Positions 22,901 through 34,317 of a stretch of 64,000 nucleotides of DNA are shown in pieces. The stretch is from Macrothele yani (taxonomy: Eukaryota; Arthropoda; Arachnida; Araneae; Macrothelidae), in the NCBI GenBank assembly GCA_039090855.1, contig CM077025.1, positions 99,986,489 to 100,050,488 on the forward strand, in the 5' to 3' direction. Position numbers and translations under genes: made by a program. Positions within the stretch are counted from its first letter, which is position 1. The number at the start of each line of letters is the position of its first letter. The notes below the pieces were generated by a model that had not been told where the DNA came from, made no database searches, and was given only the letters and a program-made list of their open reading frames with translations.

Positions 22901-24640
22901 TTTGCTACCCCCGGGTCGCCGGATTATCGAATAAAAATAAGCTTTAAGAATTTAGATGTCAGGATGTCAGGCAATGGCTGACGGCCTGGAGGTAGACAGT
23001 AGAATTTAGAATAATATTTGTGAGCTCTTTTTATCGCCGAAATCTTATGTACTGGTGAAAAGAATTTATCCTGCAATTTAGCCAATTAAAACTAAGAAAT
23101 TCTGACACTCATTAATTAGTCATGCAACTTCAGGACTGGCACGAGACAACAGACATTTAATCAATTAACAACAAAATATGAGGATAATGATGAAGGCGTC
23201 TATGTACAGAGGATTGTGAAGGAGGGGCCTCAAGTAAACTCGCCCCTTTCGGGATAGCTCTGAGGCTGAATTTATCATTAAAGTCAATGATTATTTGTTG
23301 GCCTATACAGTCCGGCTTTAAAAACACAGTTCTCAGCTGACGAGAGTCTATTGGCTGACCGGAGCCAATCTAATCACAACTGGCATGCATACATGAGTTC
23401 CGTACTTACAGATATGCTGTTTCCTCAGGTATCCATGTTTGATGTATTTATATTCGAAGCGCACCTGTGTGATGACACGTCCATTTCAGAGCGGGCACTA
23501 TAACCAATAGAGAGGGAGTGGAACCCCATCTCCCACTTTCTCTCGTGCACTGCATTCACCTGCATGAAATCATGGACGCATTTATGCGCACCAATGTCGT
23601 GGTGGAACGAAGCCACTGACGTGTAGAAGGATCCGTTCGTCTCTCCAAAGGTGATTCTCACATACATCACCGGTCGGCATCTCCATCATTCGGGGCTGTA
23701 ATTCCATCACATCGTGTGACCTCCGGGATGCTGGCTTCCTCTTACGTGCAATCTAGCACCAAGAAAAGAGGTATCGTCCTCTCTTTCTCCTATTTCTACG
23801 CGGTGTAATATCAACCGCTCGGCCGCTCCTTGTATAGCTGGCCGGCATCTTCGGACAGAAGCTGTTCCTCCGAGCTGGGTCCGCTTCACCGAGACTCGTT
23901 CCCTTCACGGCTCGGAACCAGACTATTCTTTTTCGATTGTTTAAATCGTCAACAAATTCCTTGTTCTCCTTCTTAGGGGTCTGTTTAAACTCTCTTGTCA
24001 GCCTGAAAGCATTTTGCGTGGTGAAGTGGTATGAAATACATGCCTCTGCATTCGGAATATGTGGTAGGTCCCACTTCCTGAAAAGTACAGAAAACACATA
24101 ACTTAACTAACACTCCTTTGTCCTGCCAAGGTTCGGAGTAGCAAACGCCATAAGTTTCCTGATCTGTTGACACTTTAATGGCTATCCGACTTGACCGACA
24201 CGCACTAAGGGGGCGACGCATCACGTTCCCCACACCAGGCTTAAGATTTCTCCCTTCCAAGAAAAAGGGCTCTTATCTATGTTCTCCTCTTTTGCAATGC
24301 AGGAAACCACTAGCTGTTAATTTTCACCCAATAATTAACGCTGTTCTCGCCTATTGCCAAACCTGCTAATCGAATTCATTTCAGTACCTAAAAAGTCGTA
24401 ACAATATGTATTTAATGTATGTACTCTAAATGTTGTAACATCACAGACACTCGATCACAACACAAAACATTTATTACTTTACACAAAAACATCAACTGGA
24501 ATACACTCCGCGGTACAAACTGAACTTGTTGTCTTAGCCAAAGCTCGGCATGTCCTCCTCCTTCAATATCTCTCTCGCAACTCCTCACATCACTCACCAC
24601 ACGCTCAAGTCATTAAATGTCAATGTATCCTTCCGCAGTT
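22901..24640. other. GC-richer block, unassigned; possible LTR or exon remnants
   Basis: This block stands out by base composition. On the minus strand a good acceptor-like tract (TTTCTGTACTTTTCAG, about 24075-24090) leads into an open frame of about 110 codons ending at 23753 with a basic tail (TPRRNRRKRGRYLFSWC). An AATAAA signal followed by GTTGTGATC...TGTTACAACA lies at about 24470-24430 on the minus strand, as in an LTR. None of this matches a family I recognise. Confidence 0.3.
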
Positions 24641-24725
24641 TTGTGCGTGGAAGTTCGTACTTTACAATGTCTTGAATACATACATGCTAATTGCGTTCTA
24701 TTTGGAAAAAAATAAGATAACTCAC

Positions 24726-24775
24726 CACTTTGTGCTTGATACATTCATCACAATTTCCATTATATGACGAGCAGG
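24726..24775 (-). CDS. PTTG1IP: PTTG1IP-like protein, internal exon (first half of PSI domain)
   Basis: A 50-nt minus-strand exon with acceptor TTTTTTTTTCCAG and donor GTGAGT. After two bases that finish a split codon it reads CSSYNGNCDECIKHKV and ends on a codon boundary. The next exon (8342 downward) opens in phase 0 with CYFCESSK. The pattern C-x6-C-x2-C-x5-C-x2-C across the junction is the PSI-type cysteine order of PTTG1IP, where the human form has C-x7-C-x2-C-x5-C-x2-C. Short length alone would be weak evidence; matching splice sites, phase and cysteine spacing make it credible. The upstream signal-peptide exon was not located. Confidence 0.7.
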
Positions 24776-25130
24776 CTGGAAAAAAAAAGTTAAATTCAGG
24801 AATTACACTTTACAAGTGAAAATTCATTTATCATTAAAGAAAAACAAAAAACAGACAGACATTTAACAGAAAAACTAATAGTTTATTATTTATTCAACAC
24901 TGACACAAAAGTAACTTGCCAAAACAATTAAACATGTTACACACAGAATCATTATATACTTAAGAAGTAAATGATTATTGTATGGAGTCTTGAATTCTAC
25001 TTAGGGGGCATAGTTTAAAATCTGTGTAGGTGAGTCTGCAAGGACAGCATGTAGTGTAGCAGCATGTAAAGATATTAAAACTAGAATATCCTGGTGTACA
25101 AGATGTATAAAACCATAGAAAAACAAAGGC
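24776..25130. other. no feature seen
   Basis: AT-rich sequence, intronic if the PTTG1IP-like model is right. Confidence 0.45.
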
Positions 25131-25731
25131 TTATATAAGAAGTTATTAACTGATGAGTCACAGGCTAATTGGAAGGATTAAAAAAAGCATGAGTTAAGTC
25201 TAAACTGTGTGTCAGGAATGCTAATACAAAGTTATGGGAAGATTTTGGATATTATGTGGAAGGGAACTTCCAAGAACGGAGGAGGGTTAAGGTATTTTGG
25301 AGTGGGGAGTGGTTAGTTCCTGGCATAGCAAGTGGATACACTGAATGGATTTTCTTTTTTTTTTTTAAGACTTGTGAATGAATATCCAGAGACATGTAGA
25401 CAGGTACCAGATGATTTAGATATAAGTAACACAATCATGGAAACTATTAGTTTCCATGAGGTAAAAGACACTATTCTACCTCTAAAGTGTCTCAAAGCTA
25501 TAGGTTTTGATTAAATTAATCCAGAATTGGTTAAGCATAGTGGAATAGCAGGTAGTTTCTGGTTATGCAGGATTGTTCAGCTGGTATGGGGAAACTGGTT
25601 TGGTTCCTGATGACTGGCAGAAGTCGATTATTGAGCCAGTTGGCACGAAAGTGAAGAAGGCCTTCAGTAAGTGCCACAGAATATCCTTAATTTCAATGTA
25701 CATCACAAAGAGTTTATGTTTATGTAGGCAT
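25131..25731 (+). pseudogene. LINE reverse-transcriptase relic
   Basis: Plus strand reads LVNEYPETCRQVPDDLDISN and FHEVKDTILPLKCLKAIGFD, then in another frame GETGLVPDDWQKSIIEPVG, then RISLISMY. These match the RT fingers region of non-LTR retrotransposons (A-x-LK..KAxGxD, xPDDWxxSIIVPIxKKGD, NYRGISLxS). Upstream sequence from about 25131 may be the pre-RT part. Several frame breaks and a 3' cut at the hAT end (25732) make it dead. Confidence 0.7.
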
Positions 25732-26520
25732 CAGTGGCATATCTTGGGTCTGAGACCTGAGCTACCCCCCCTGTTTTTTTTAGAAATTGCAATGTTTAAT
25801 TTTTAATTGTTAAGTAATTTTTTTTTTTTCTAAATTTTAGGTACATGCTATTGCTAACATGATCCCAAATGATTAGGATTTGAACACTAAATTGTACATT
25901 AACTCCATTCTTCTTCTGAATACTTTATTTGTACATGAACTCCATTCTTCTTTCCTTTTGTGTGAACTTGAGTGTTACATTTTCATAAAACGTTTCTTCT
26001 AAGTACTTTTTCATAATTGAAAAGAATGGTTTTCTCTATTGACAAAACAGCTAAGTTGCTCGAATGCACGTGTCCTTGTGTGGTGGCTCTTTGATATATC
26101 TTGATTCTTTTTAATGCAGAAAACCTTTCAGCAGTTGCTCATAGAAACTAAAACAGTATTAGGTCTGCTAATTTGTACATCTCACTAAACACTATGTCCA
26201 ATTTATTCAACTTTATGTAACAAGTAATGTCTCTTACTGATTTATTTTTGTATTCATCAAGGGAATAAAACACCTTCAGTTCATTTTTTAGTCAAGCTGT
26301 ATCAAAATTTGAAGCATAGAGTTCTGTAAGTTCTGACAATAGATGTTCAGGGAAGCTTGCACAAAATTTATAAAAACGGTTCGAATCCAACTAAGCCACA
26401 AATTTAAAATTTAAGATATAATGTCAGTGATTTTAATTCATTGACACTTCCCACAAACTGAAACAACTCTCATGAAACACGTGCTGTTATGGCCGGGAGC
26501 ATGCGAGTGACTGAGGTAGT
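25732..26520 (-). mobile_element. hAT fragment (hAT-E)
   Basis: A terminus CAGTGGCATATCTTGGGTCTGAGACC starts at 25732, fitting YARNG. A minus-strand transposase C-terminus lies inside. The opposite end was not found. It interrupts the LINE relic. Confidence 0.6.
26010..26400 (-). pseudogene. hAT transposase C-terminal relic
   Basis: Minus strand reads FYKFCASFPEHLLSELTELY, then LKNELKVFYSLDEYKNKSV, then TAERFSALKRIKIYQR and SNLAVLSIEK. This is the dimerisation domain of ZMYM1/TTF-zinc-finger type hAT proteins (consensus ERSFSALKRIKTY...LSSLALLSIEK). An internal stop and a deletion lie before AERF. Confidence 0.75.
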
Positions 26521-27352
26521 TTGTCTTCTTTTTTCTGAATAAACCGTTGCCCAAAGCAATGGCCCATTCCCTTCCACTCACTCAGTCATGTTGTCATGGA
26601 AATGCTAGCAGGCAATCATATGGAAGGTCTTCGAATCAGAACAACGAAGACTCTAAAAGAGCTGGTTATGCCATTGGTCTTCGTTCGCCAGAGCGAGTCA
26701 AAGAAGTGAATTTGCAAACTTTTTTTTTTTTTTTGCAGCGAAAGCATTGACATATCTTAATACAATTGTTAATTGACCTTTATTTGTGTATACTTAATTG
26801 ACTTTTATTTGTGCATTCTCTGGGCTTTGCAGCTAGCCTCGAATGTACGCCACTGGTAGACATATTGTGCAAGAAACTTAGAAAGATGGTGGAAAATCAG
26901 CTGAGTGATGGACATAAGAATGGAAGGAGATATCAGGATAATATTGTTGTACTCAGATAACAATTTGAAAAGTTTTCTTAGGTGAATCACATTCGGTATA
27001 TGGTGCACGGCCACAGAGAGTGTGGGGGTGGGAGCTTCCCAAGGCCTCACCATTAAATGAGAGCACAAGTTTCTGATGAAAATGAAAAATCTTAATACTG
27101 TATTCTAATGGTAGGCAGCAACAGTTTATGTGTGTTTATCATGTTTTATTTGCTTTCTTTTTTAATACAGATTTCATTCAAGTGCATTTTACTTTTCATT
27201 CTTTTGTATTTATAATGAGAATTATTTCCAAACTAGCGGATAGCCCGTCCTAGGACAATAGTTTTTAAGCTTTAAATATATATTAATATATAGGGGATGT
27301 TGCCCTTCCTATGAAAGAGTGAAATTTTTAATTGAAGCAGACTAAAAACAAA
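26521..27352. other. no gene seen
   Basis: Mixed-composition DNA; 26547-26750 is open but lacks domain signals and ends in a T-run translated as poly-Phe. Confidence 0.45.
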
Positions 27353-27460
27353 TAAAATAAATGTCATTTTTTTTGTAAGGAAATGTAGTAAAAACTTATA
27401 TAGTTTTACTACATTTCCTCACAAAAAAAAAAAAATGACATTTATATAATTTATTTCCGT
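27353..27460. repeat. long hairpin, about 36-bp stem
   Basis: AAATGTCATTTTTTTTGTAAGG..AATGTAGTAAAA and its complement around ACTTATAT, with AT-rich extension of the stem on both sides. A small palindromic MITE is possible. Confidence 0.8.
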
Positions 27461-28530
27461 TTTTCAAAAGACCTTGAGATAAATAACACTCTGTAAAATT
27501 TGTTGTTGTTTAATAATTGTAGAATAGAGTGTTTAGATAGATCAATATTTTGCAAAATGTGTAATATAAGCAGCACTAAATTCGTAAAGTTGTTTTCGTG
27601 TAAACTTAGCTTAATAATTTTTACTTTGATTTTTAGTGTTAGATAGGTTCCATTTAAACTCGGGCAAGGTCATACCATCATGGTCTCAGATTTCTCTAAA
27701 ACAATTAAGGGGTGTTCCTTGACTAAAATAAGGAGACCTATATTTTTCTTTTGGCAAGAAAAATTTTTCTCTTCGAGATAGAGGGTTTCAAATCTTGCAC
27801 CGTCAAACGAGCTCTCTAGAAAATTATTATTTTCCCTAACTTTAGTGAGTCACAGCAGCGGAATTAAAAAGGATATCTTGTTCTGGTATTTTTTATTACA
27901 TTGTGAGTATAACATAAAATAATATATGCTAATATTTTTTTACACATCGTATGATTAAAATTTTTAAAAATTGCAAACTTCATGATTTTTAAAGATTTTT
28001 TTAACAGGTTTGGATGGAGTATTTTCTATACCCATTTTTTTGTTAAATACATACAATTGTGCAGTTTATTTGAAATTTTTTATATGCCTGTGAAACTGCT
28101 AGTTTCCGCTTTTCGACAGCATTAAAAACAGATGATTTTGAAAAATCTCTAACTTTGCCAACGATTTTCTCTAAAACCCCATTTTTTTTAATTCTTAAAA
28201 TTATATCACTGTTTTATTGTCAACAGGAGAATATCTGGGTAAATTTTCATGAACGTAAAAACGTCCATTTCCGAGTTAGACGCTTTTGAATTCGATTTGA
28301 AAGCCTACGATTTCCTGTGTTCTAAAGGCGCCATTTTGGAAAATCTCAGGTGCATAGTATTCCCTTTCCCGAATGAGAGTGTTGGATCAGCTGGCCCTGG
28401 TTGGATTCATCCACCTCACCCATCCCTGAGCGATAACATGCCTAAAAAACGGTCTTGGAAAAAAATATGCTGTACATATAAAATTTAATGTTTGTTTGTT
28501 TGTATGTCCGCTATACAAATCTACAGTTTT

Positions 28531-29520
28531 CAATTTAGAACCACCAAATTTGGTATACTATCTCATGGAACTCTAAGTTACACCGTAGAAGGTTTTTGGA
28601 AGAGTTTGGGGCCCCGGGTCAAGGGGGCCCGATACAAAATTTTCGTAAAATCTCCAGTTTTCAATTTAGAACCACCACATTTGGTATACTATCACATGGT
28701 ACCCTAACTTAGGCCGCAGACAGTTTGGGAAAGGGGTCAGTCAGAGCCTGAGGTGAAGGGGGCCCCACAAAATTTCCATAAATCTACAGTATTCAATTTA
28801 GAACCCCCAAATTTGGTATACTATCTCATGGTACCCTAACTTAGACTGTAGACAGTTTTTGGAAGGGGTAGGAGCCCCGGGTGGCTCAGAGCCCAGGGTC
28901 AAGCCCCACCCGCCTTCCCCACACACACACAAAATTTCCGTAAAATCTAGTTTTCAAATTAGAACCACCAAATTTGGTATACTATCTCATGGTACCCTAA
29001 CTTAGACCATAGACAGTTTTTGGAAAGGGACGGAGCCTGGGGTGCCCCACAAAATTTCCGTATAATCTAGTTTTCAATTTAGTACCACCAAAGTTGGCAT
29101 GATATCCTCCTAACTTAGACCACAGATGGTTCTGGAAAGGGGTTGGAACCTTGGGTCAGTCGGAGCCAGGGTGAAGCCCCCCCCCCCTCCACACACACAC
29201 ACAAAATTTCCATAAAACCTACAGTATTCAATTTAGAACCTCGAAATTTAGTATATTATCTCATGGTACTAATTTAGACCACAGACTGTTTTTGGAAGGG
29301 GTCACACACACCCACACAAAATTTCCATAAAATGTACAGTTTTCAATTTAGAACCACCAAATTTGGTATACTATCTCATGGTACCCAAAATTACACCGTG
29401 TACGGTTTTTGGAAGGGGTCAGGGCACACACACACACAGAATTTCCGTAAAATCTACAATTTTCAATTTAGAACCATCAGATTTGGTATACTATTATCCA
29501 CGGTCTCTAACCTTTAGACA
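28531..29520 (+). repeat. tandem array, eight direct units
   Basis: The marker CAATTTAGAA(CC) or close variants recur at 28531, 28662, 28794, 28955, 29075, 29229, 29344 and 29464 (spacing 115-161 bp). Spacer lengths differ mainly through C-rich and CA-rich runs. Confidence 0.9.
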
Positions 29521-29599
29521 GTAGATTTGATATTGGAGTGCTGAATTGTGTTGCAGTTCTTAAAAGTAAAAAATGGAACTTTTTACAAAATTTTTGTAT

Positions 29600-30070
29600 G
29601 GTGTCCCCTTGACCCCGACCCCTTCCAAAAACCATCTACAGTCTAACTTAGAGTACCATGAGATAGTATACAAAATTTGGTGGTTCTAAATTGAAAACTG
29701 TAGATTTTACAGAAATTTGGTGGGCCCCTTGATCCCAGGCTCCAACCCCTACCCAAAACAGTGTATGGTCTAAATTACAGTACCACAAGAAAGTATATCA
29801 AATTTGGTGGTCCTATAAAAATTTTGTAAGTGGCCCCTTGACCCCGAACCCTTCCCAATACCATCTACTGTCTTACTTGAGTACCATGAGATAGTATACC
29901 AAATTTCATGGTTCTAAATTGAAAACTGTAGATTTTACAAAAATTTGTATAGGAGCCCCTTGACTCTGGGAACCGACCCTTTCCAAAAACCGTCCACGGT
30001 CTAAGTCAGGGTACCACAAGATAGTATACCAAATTTGGTGGTTCTAAATTGGAAACTGTAGATCTGTATA
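29600..30070 (-). repeat. inverted part of the tandem array, four units
   Basis: The complement marker (GGTTCTAAATTG or close variants) recurs at about 29682, 29808, 29911 and 30041. Arm asymmetry of eight to four shows independent array growth or loss. Confidence 0.85.
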
Positions 30071-30931
30071 GCAGACATACAAACAAACATTCAATTTTAT
30101 ACATATAGCTTTTTTTTTTTTTCCAAGACCTTTTTTAGGCATGTTATCGCTCAGGGATGGGTGACGTGGACGAATCCAACCAGGGCCAGCTGATCCAACG
30201 CTCTCATTTGAGGAAGCAAATACTTTGCACCTGAGATTTTTCCAAAATGGCGCCTTTAGAACACAGGAAATCGTAGGCTTCTAAACCAAATTCAAACATG
30301 TCCAACTCGGAAATGGTTGTTAAAAGGTTCATGAAAATTTACACAGATAGTCTCCTGTTGACAATAAAACAACGATTTAATTTTCATAATTTAAAAAAAA
30401 ATGGGGTTTTTGAGAAAATCGTTGGCAAAGTTGGAGATTTTTCAAAATCGTCTATTTTTAATGCTGCTGAAAAGTGGAAACTAGCAGTTTCATAGGCATA
30501 TAAAAAATTGTAAATAAACTGCACAATTATATGTATTTAACAAAAAACGAGTATAGAAAAAAACTCCGTCCAAACCTGTTAAACAAATCTTAAAAAATCA
30601 TGAAATTTAATTTTTAAAAATTTTAATCATACAATGTGTAAAAAATATATTATTTTATGTTATACACAACAATGTAATAAAAATACCAGAATAAGATATC
30701 TTTTTTGATTCCGCTGCTGTGACTCGCGGAAGTTAGGGAAAATAATCATTTTCTAGAGAGCTTGTTTGACGGTGCAAGATTTGAAACCCTCTATCTCGAA
30801 GAGAAAAATTTTTCTTGCCGAAAGAAAAAATATATGTCCCCCTATGCTAGTCAAGGAACACCCCTTAATTGTTTTGGAGAAATCTGAGACCATGATGATA
30901 CGACCTTGCCTGAGTTTAAATGGAACCTATC

Positions 30932-31651
30932 ATTAAATTGCTTTTTTCACCAGCACACTTGTTATTCCCTTCACGGCTTGTTTTAGACTATCCTATTTGA
31001 CTATTAATTTGAAACTTCATACTGAATCTTTTTAACTAGATAATACGACATCTGGTATTACAAATCGGAACTAAGTAAATTCTCGACAATGTGCTAATGG
31101 GGCGACATCTGCTTTTAGAAAGCAATCTTGCTCACTTTGACATGTCAAGATTTCAGTTTTTATTGTAGGTTAGAGCGTTTAGATAGATCGATATTTTGCA
31201 AAATGTTTAATATATTCATCATTAAACTCGGAAAGTTAGTTAAATTAAATAAGTAAAAAATAATTAAAGCATACAAATTAATATTCAAATTGTGCTAAAT
31301 TAAATTAATATACAAATGCAACTTGCCATGATATTAAGATTTTAATTCAAATTTTGGAGATTGGATAAATAGAACTCAAGTCATTGATAATCCAATGTTT
31401 TTAAATTAGCACACGATCGTCTTGACATCTAAAAGTGATCGCATGCTATTATACAGCAGGCAGTCATTTTGACATTGCGAGAGCACACACGAATTGATTC
31501 ATAAGTGATGGCGCAACAATGCAGGCGTTGACGTCAATCGTTCCAGAGACGGATCTAGGTGTTTATATTATTGTTTGCATTATTTCTCAGGATATTTTGC
31601 AGTGTTGTTGTGATTGCTGCTGCTACAGCTGAGAGGTATTTCTGCATTTTT
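30932..31651. other. no gene seen; holds a flanking direct repeat
   Basis: About 31160-31235 repeats, in the same orientation, the segment at about 27520-27595 that lies just left of the foldback element (GTTTAGATAGATC(A/G)ATATTTTGCAAAATG). Confidence 0.6.
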
Positions 31652-31872
31652 TTTTTTTTTTTTTTTGGTTGAAAGTTTAACGACCACCGTGAGCAACTTT
31701 ATGGGTCATAACAGTAACCTGTCCTAATTTAGGACCACTGGTTCCAGGAAAGGGCAAGAGCCAGTTCTGTAAGACAAATACAACATACATGCCTCATTGG
31801 GATTTGAACCTGGACCCACTAGGACAAGTGGTCATAAGCCAGCGTTAAGACCACTGCGCCACAGGGGCGGCC
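31652..31872 (-). mobile_element. tRNA-derived SINE
   Basis: Minus strand starts with a tRNA-like head: GTGGCGCAGTGGTCTTAACG as box A and CAGGTTCAAATCCC as box B. A body follows with CCTGGAACCAGTGGTCCTAAATTAGG, and it ends in poly(A) (the T-run at 31652-31672). The same body occurs at 42436-42660 and at the right window edge. Confidence 0.85.
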
Positions 31873-32288
31873 TCAGCATAGGCTGAGTGATCTCTCAGTT
31901 TTGAGCACTGAGACTAATTTATCCCAACTTGATTTACAATCAGATCACTGACTTTTCAATGAAAAAAAGCTCAGAAAGTAATAAGGATCTGTAGTAAACA
32001 AACAACTCCAAAGCAAATTCTTCACTTTCAGTCATTTAATTGAGTATTTAAACAACCTCTTGAATATAACTTGTACAAAAAACTAGCGGATAATGCTTAC
32101 CTTGGCATTCCTTTCTAGCGACGGGAACATTTCACGCACGTGTTTTCCGGTCTTTGTTGATGTTATTGTCCTAAAGTCCGTTGTATGCGATGACTGGCTT
32201 TACTTCTCACACTTTTCGCTGGGTATACTCATTGGATCTTTGCCTTAGGATTCAAACATCAATTTTTACCGTTCTTTATACTCGAAAT

Positions 32289-32315
32289 TTTCGCCCATGC
32301 TCTGGGCATCTTCAG
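32289..32315 (-). ncRNA. hammerhead-ribozyme-like core in PLE-2 tail
   Basis: Minus strand has CTGAAGA, one T, GCCC..GGGC stem, then GAAA. It has the same layout and the same one-base spacer as the PLE-1 motifs, although the stems differ in sequence. Confidence 0.5.
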
Positions 32316-32495
32316 GAGCGTGGCGACTTTACCACCGATGTTCGTGGTTAACTTCACGCTAATGGAGTCCGATACTCCTTGTTGCCATTCGTCGGAAAAA
32401 CTTTCCTGGATATATTTCGTTATCAAGCCCGGCTGGCGCCATCTATGTTTCGTTAAGAACACTTTTTTTTTCCCGTATTTTTTTTTTAACTTCTC

Positions 32496-34098
32496 CTATC
32501 CTGGTTTTCTTGTCTTTTTTTGCCTGTTTTTCTTTTGTTCTTGTTTTTCTTGTCTTATTAGTTCTTTCCACAGGCCCGATAATGTGCTAGGGTCGTTCTG
32601 GTTACATACCCTTGCTTTATTTTTGTAGATTAATATTGCTTCTTCCCTCCACATTTGCCTTTCCGATTTTTTATTCATTTTTAGCATTTTAATTTCATCG
32701 AACTTTGGGAACGTCCGGTTTTCCAAGCAGAATTGCACTAAAGCAGTTTTGGCTTCTTTCTTTTGCCAGTTAGATATGTGTTGTTTAAGTCTTTTTTTAA
32801 TCTGTTTTTCGTACTTCCAATGTACGATATTGGGGGTATGTGTGCTATTGGAATTTCGTAGGTTCCTGATTCTTCTAGCATTTTTTCCTCTGTTTTTTTG
32901 TTGACAGTCATACTTTTCACGGTGTGCACTGAGCTTCCTAGTTGTAAGTCATATTTAGCACAGTGCCTATTGATTTCTTTACTCACTCCTTCCAGGTATG
33001 AGAAAGCTCCAATGTATTTCAATTTTTTATTTCTCATCTTCCTTTGGTTGTGCACTTCTTGGCCTTCTTTACTCTGAGTCATATGCTTTTTACTCTCTTG
33101 TATCCATTTATTAATTAGCTTGCTCGGGTACCCATACTCTTGTGATATTTTTGAGATAAACTCTAGCTCTTGATTTTTTAGCCTGTTGTTAGATGTGTGT
33201 GTGTACGCTCGCCGTATCAAGTTTACTATGCTGTTTTCTTTATGTATCACTGGATGGTGCGATGAGTATGGTATCAGTACAGGTATGTAAGTTGCTTTTC
33301 TGAACACAGAGTATTCAAAACTATTTTTGTTTTTCTTTAGTTGAATGTCCAGGAAGGATAGGCAATTATCCTCTTCAAACTCAATAGTTAGCTCTATGGT
33401 GTTACAGATTTTGCTAAACTGCTGTGCTAGATCTTGTAGCTCGGCTTTGTTAAGTTTAGACATTATAATAATGTCGTCTACATATCGAGCATAAAGTATT
33501 GGTTTTTCAGGTAAATTTTGAATAATTTCTTTTTCGAGGTATGCCATAATCACTTCTGCGTATAATGCCGCTAATGGGGATCCCATAGGGCCACCTTGCG
33601 TTTGTTTAAATATATTTCCTTCAAAATGGAAGATGTTGTTTTCCTTGATGAAATATAAGATATTCTTTAGCTCTTTCAGTTGTGACAAGTTTAGTTCTTT
33701 GTTGATGCTTAGTTGTTGCATAATCAATTCGATGGCTAGCTCAACAGGAGTGTTTGGGTATAACGCCTTAACATCCATGGAGGCCATAGTTATTTGCTCT
33801 AGGTCTTGATTAATTAATTTGATTTTTTCTATAAACAATTAGCTATTCTTTAATGTATATTGATTCCTCATGAATATTGGGGATAGATAGTTGTATATCT
33901 TTTTTTTCTAGGTTGATGAGTGGTGAGATTTTTTTCGATAGAATCAGTCTTAAAGGTGTGTTTTCTTTATGAGTTTTAATTTTCGAGAATATTTTTGGTA
34001 TCCCTGCTCCCATTGGAGGGTTTGCATTTTTTATTTCTGTTGGTAACGTGCTGTGGTTCCTTATATTAGCCAGGAAGGTAAGTTGTTTGTCGGTGGTT
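32496..34098 (-). pseudogene. PLE-2 reverse transcriptase and GIY-YIG, frame-broken
   Basis: Main frame 33838-32738 (366 codons) has MASMDVKALYPNTPVELAI, QTQGGPMGSPLAALYAE, YARYVDDIIIMSK and FLDIQL, so a YVDD-type Penelope RT. The C-terminal GIY-YIG begins SYIGSTKNRLKKDL, then loses frame at about 32737. The second half (CLENRTFPKFDEIKMLKM ... SGLWKELI) continues in another frame at 32738-32496. Upstream, 34060-33850 encodes PKIFSKIKTHKENTPLR in a broken frame, the first RT motif. N-terminal sequence before that is missing. It is clearly a different family from PLE-1 (YVDD versus YMDD). Confidence 0.88.
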
Positions 34099-34317
34099 TC
34101 GAGTATAAAGAACGGTAAAAATTGATGTTTGAATCCTAAGGCAAAGATCCAATGAGTATACCCAGCGAAAAGTGTGAGAAGTAAAGCCAGTCATCGCATA
34201 CAACAGACTTTAGGACAATAACATCAACAAAGACCGGAAAACACGTGCGTGAAATGTTCCCGTCGCTAGAAAGGAATGCCAAGGTAAGCATTATCCGCTA
34301 GTTTTTTGTACAAGTTA

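Larger units (their letters stand above)
27642..30931. mobile_element. 3.3-kb foldback element with tandem repeats in both arms
   Basis: Outer arms start GATAGGTTCCATTTAAACTC and are inverted at the far end. Arms of roughly 850 bp (27642-28500 and 30070-30931) align almost end to end. Inside are eight direct units in plus orientation and four in minus orientation, each carrying CAATTTAGAACCACCAAATT and GGTATACTATCTCATGG. Long terminal inverted repeats made partly of tandem units are the signature of Foldback elements. No open frame of note. Confidence 0.85.
32067..34317 (-). mobile_element. second Penelope-like family (PLE-2), flanked by inverted tails
   Basis: A minus-strand RT plus GIY-YIG coding region is bounded by inverted arms of about 218 bp, 32067-32284 and 34099-34317. 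The right arm is a truncated inverted copy of the element's own 3' tail. 5' truncation is at about 34099, just upstream of the RT's first motifs. Confidence 0.85.

Noticed and set aside
28531..30070. CRISPR-like array
   Set aside because: Units are 115-161 bp, irregular and present in both orientations in a eukaryotic foldback element.
32320..32628. 102-codon plus-strand gene
   Set aside because: Antisense of the PLE-2 tail and nuclease; T-runs give poly-Phe.
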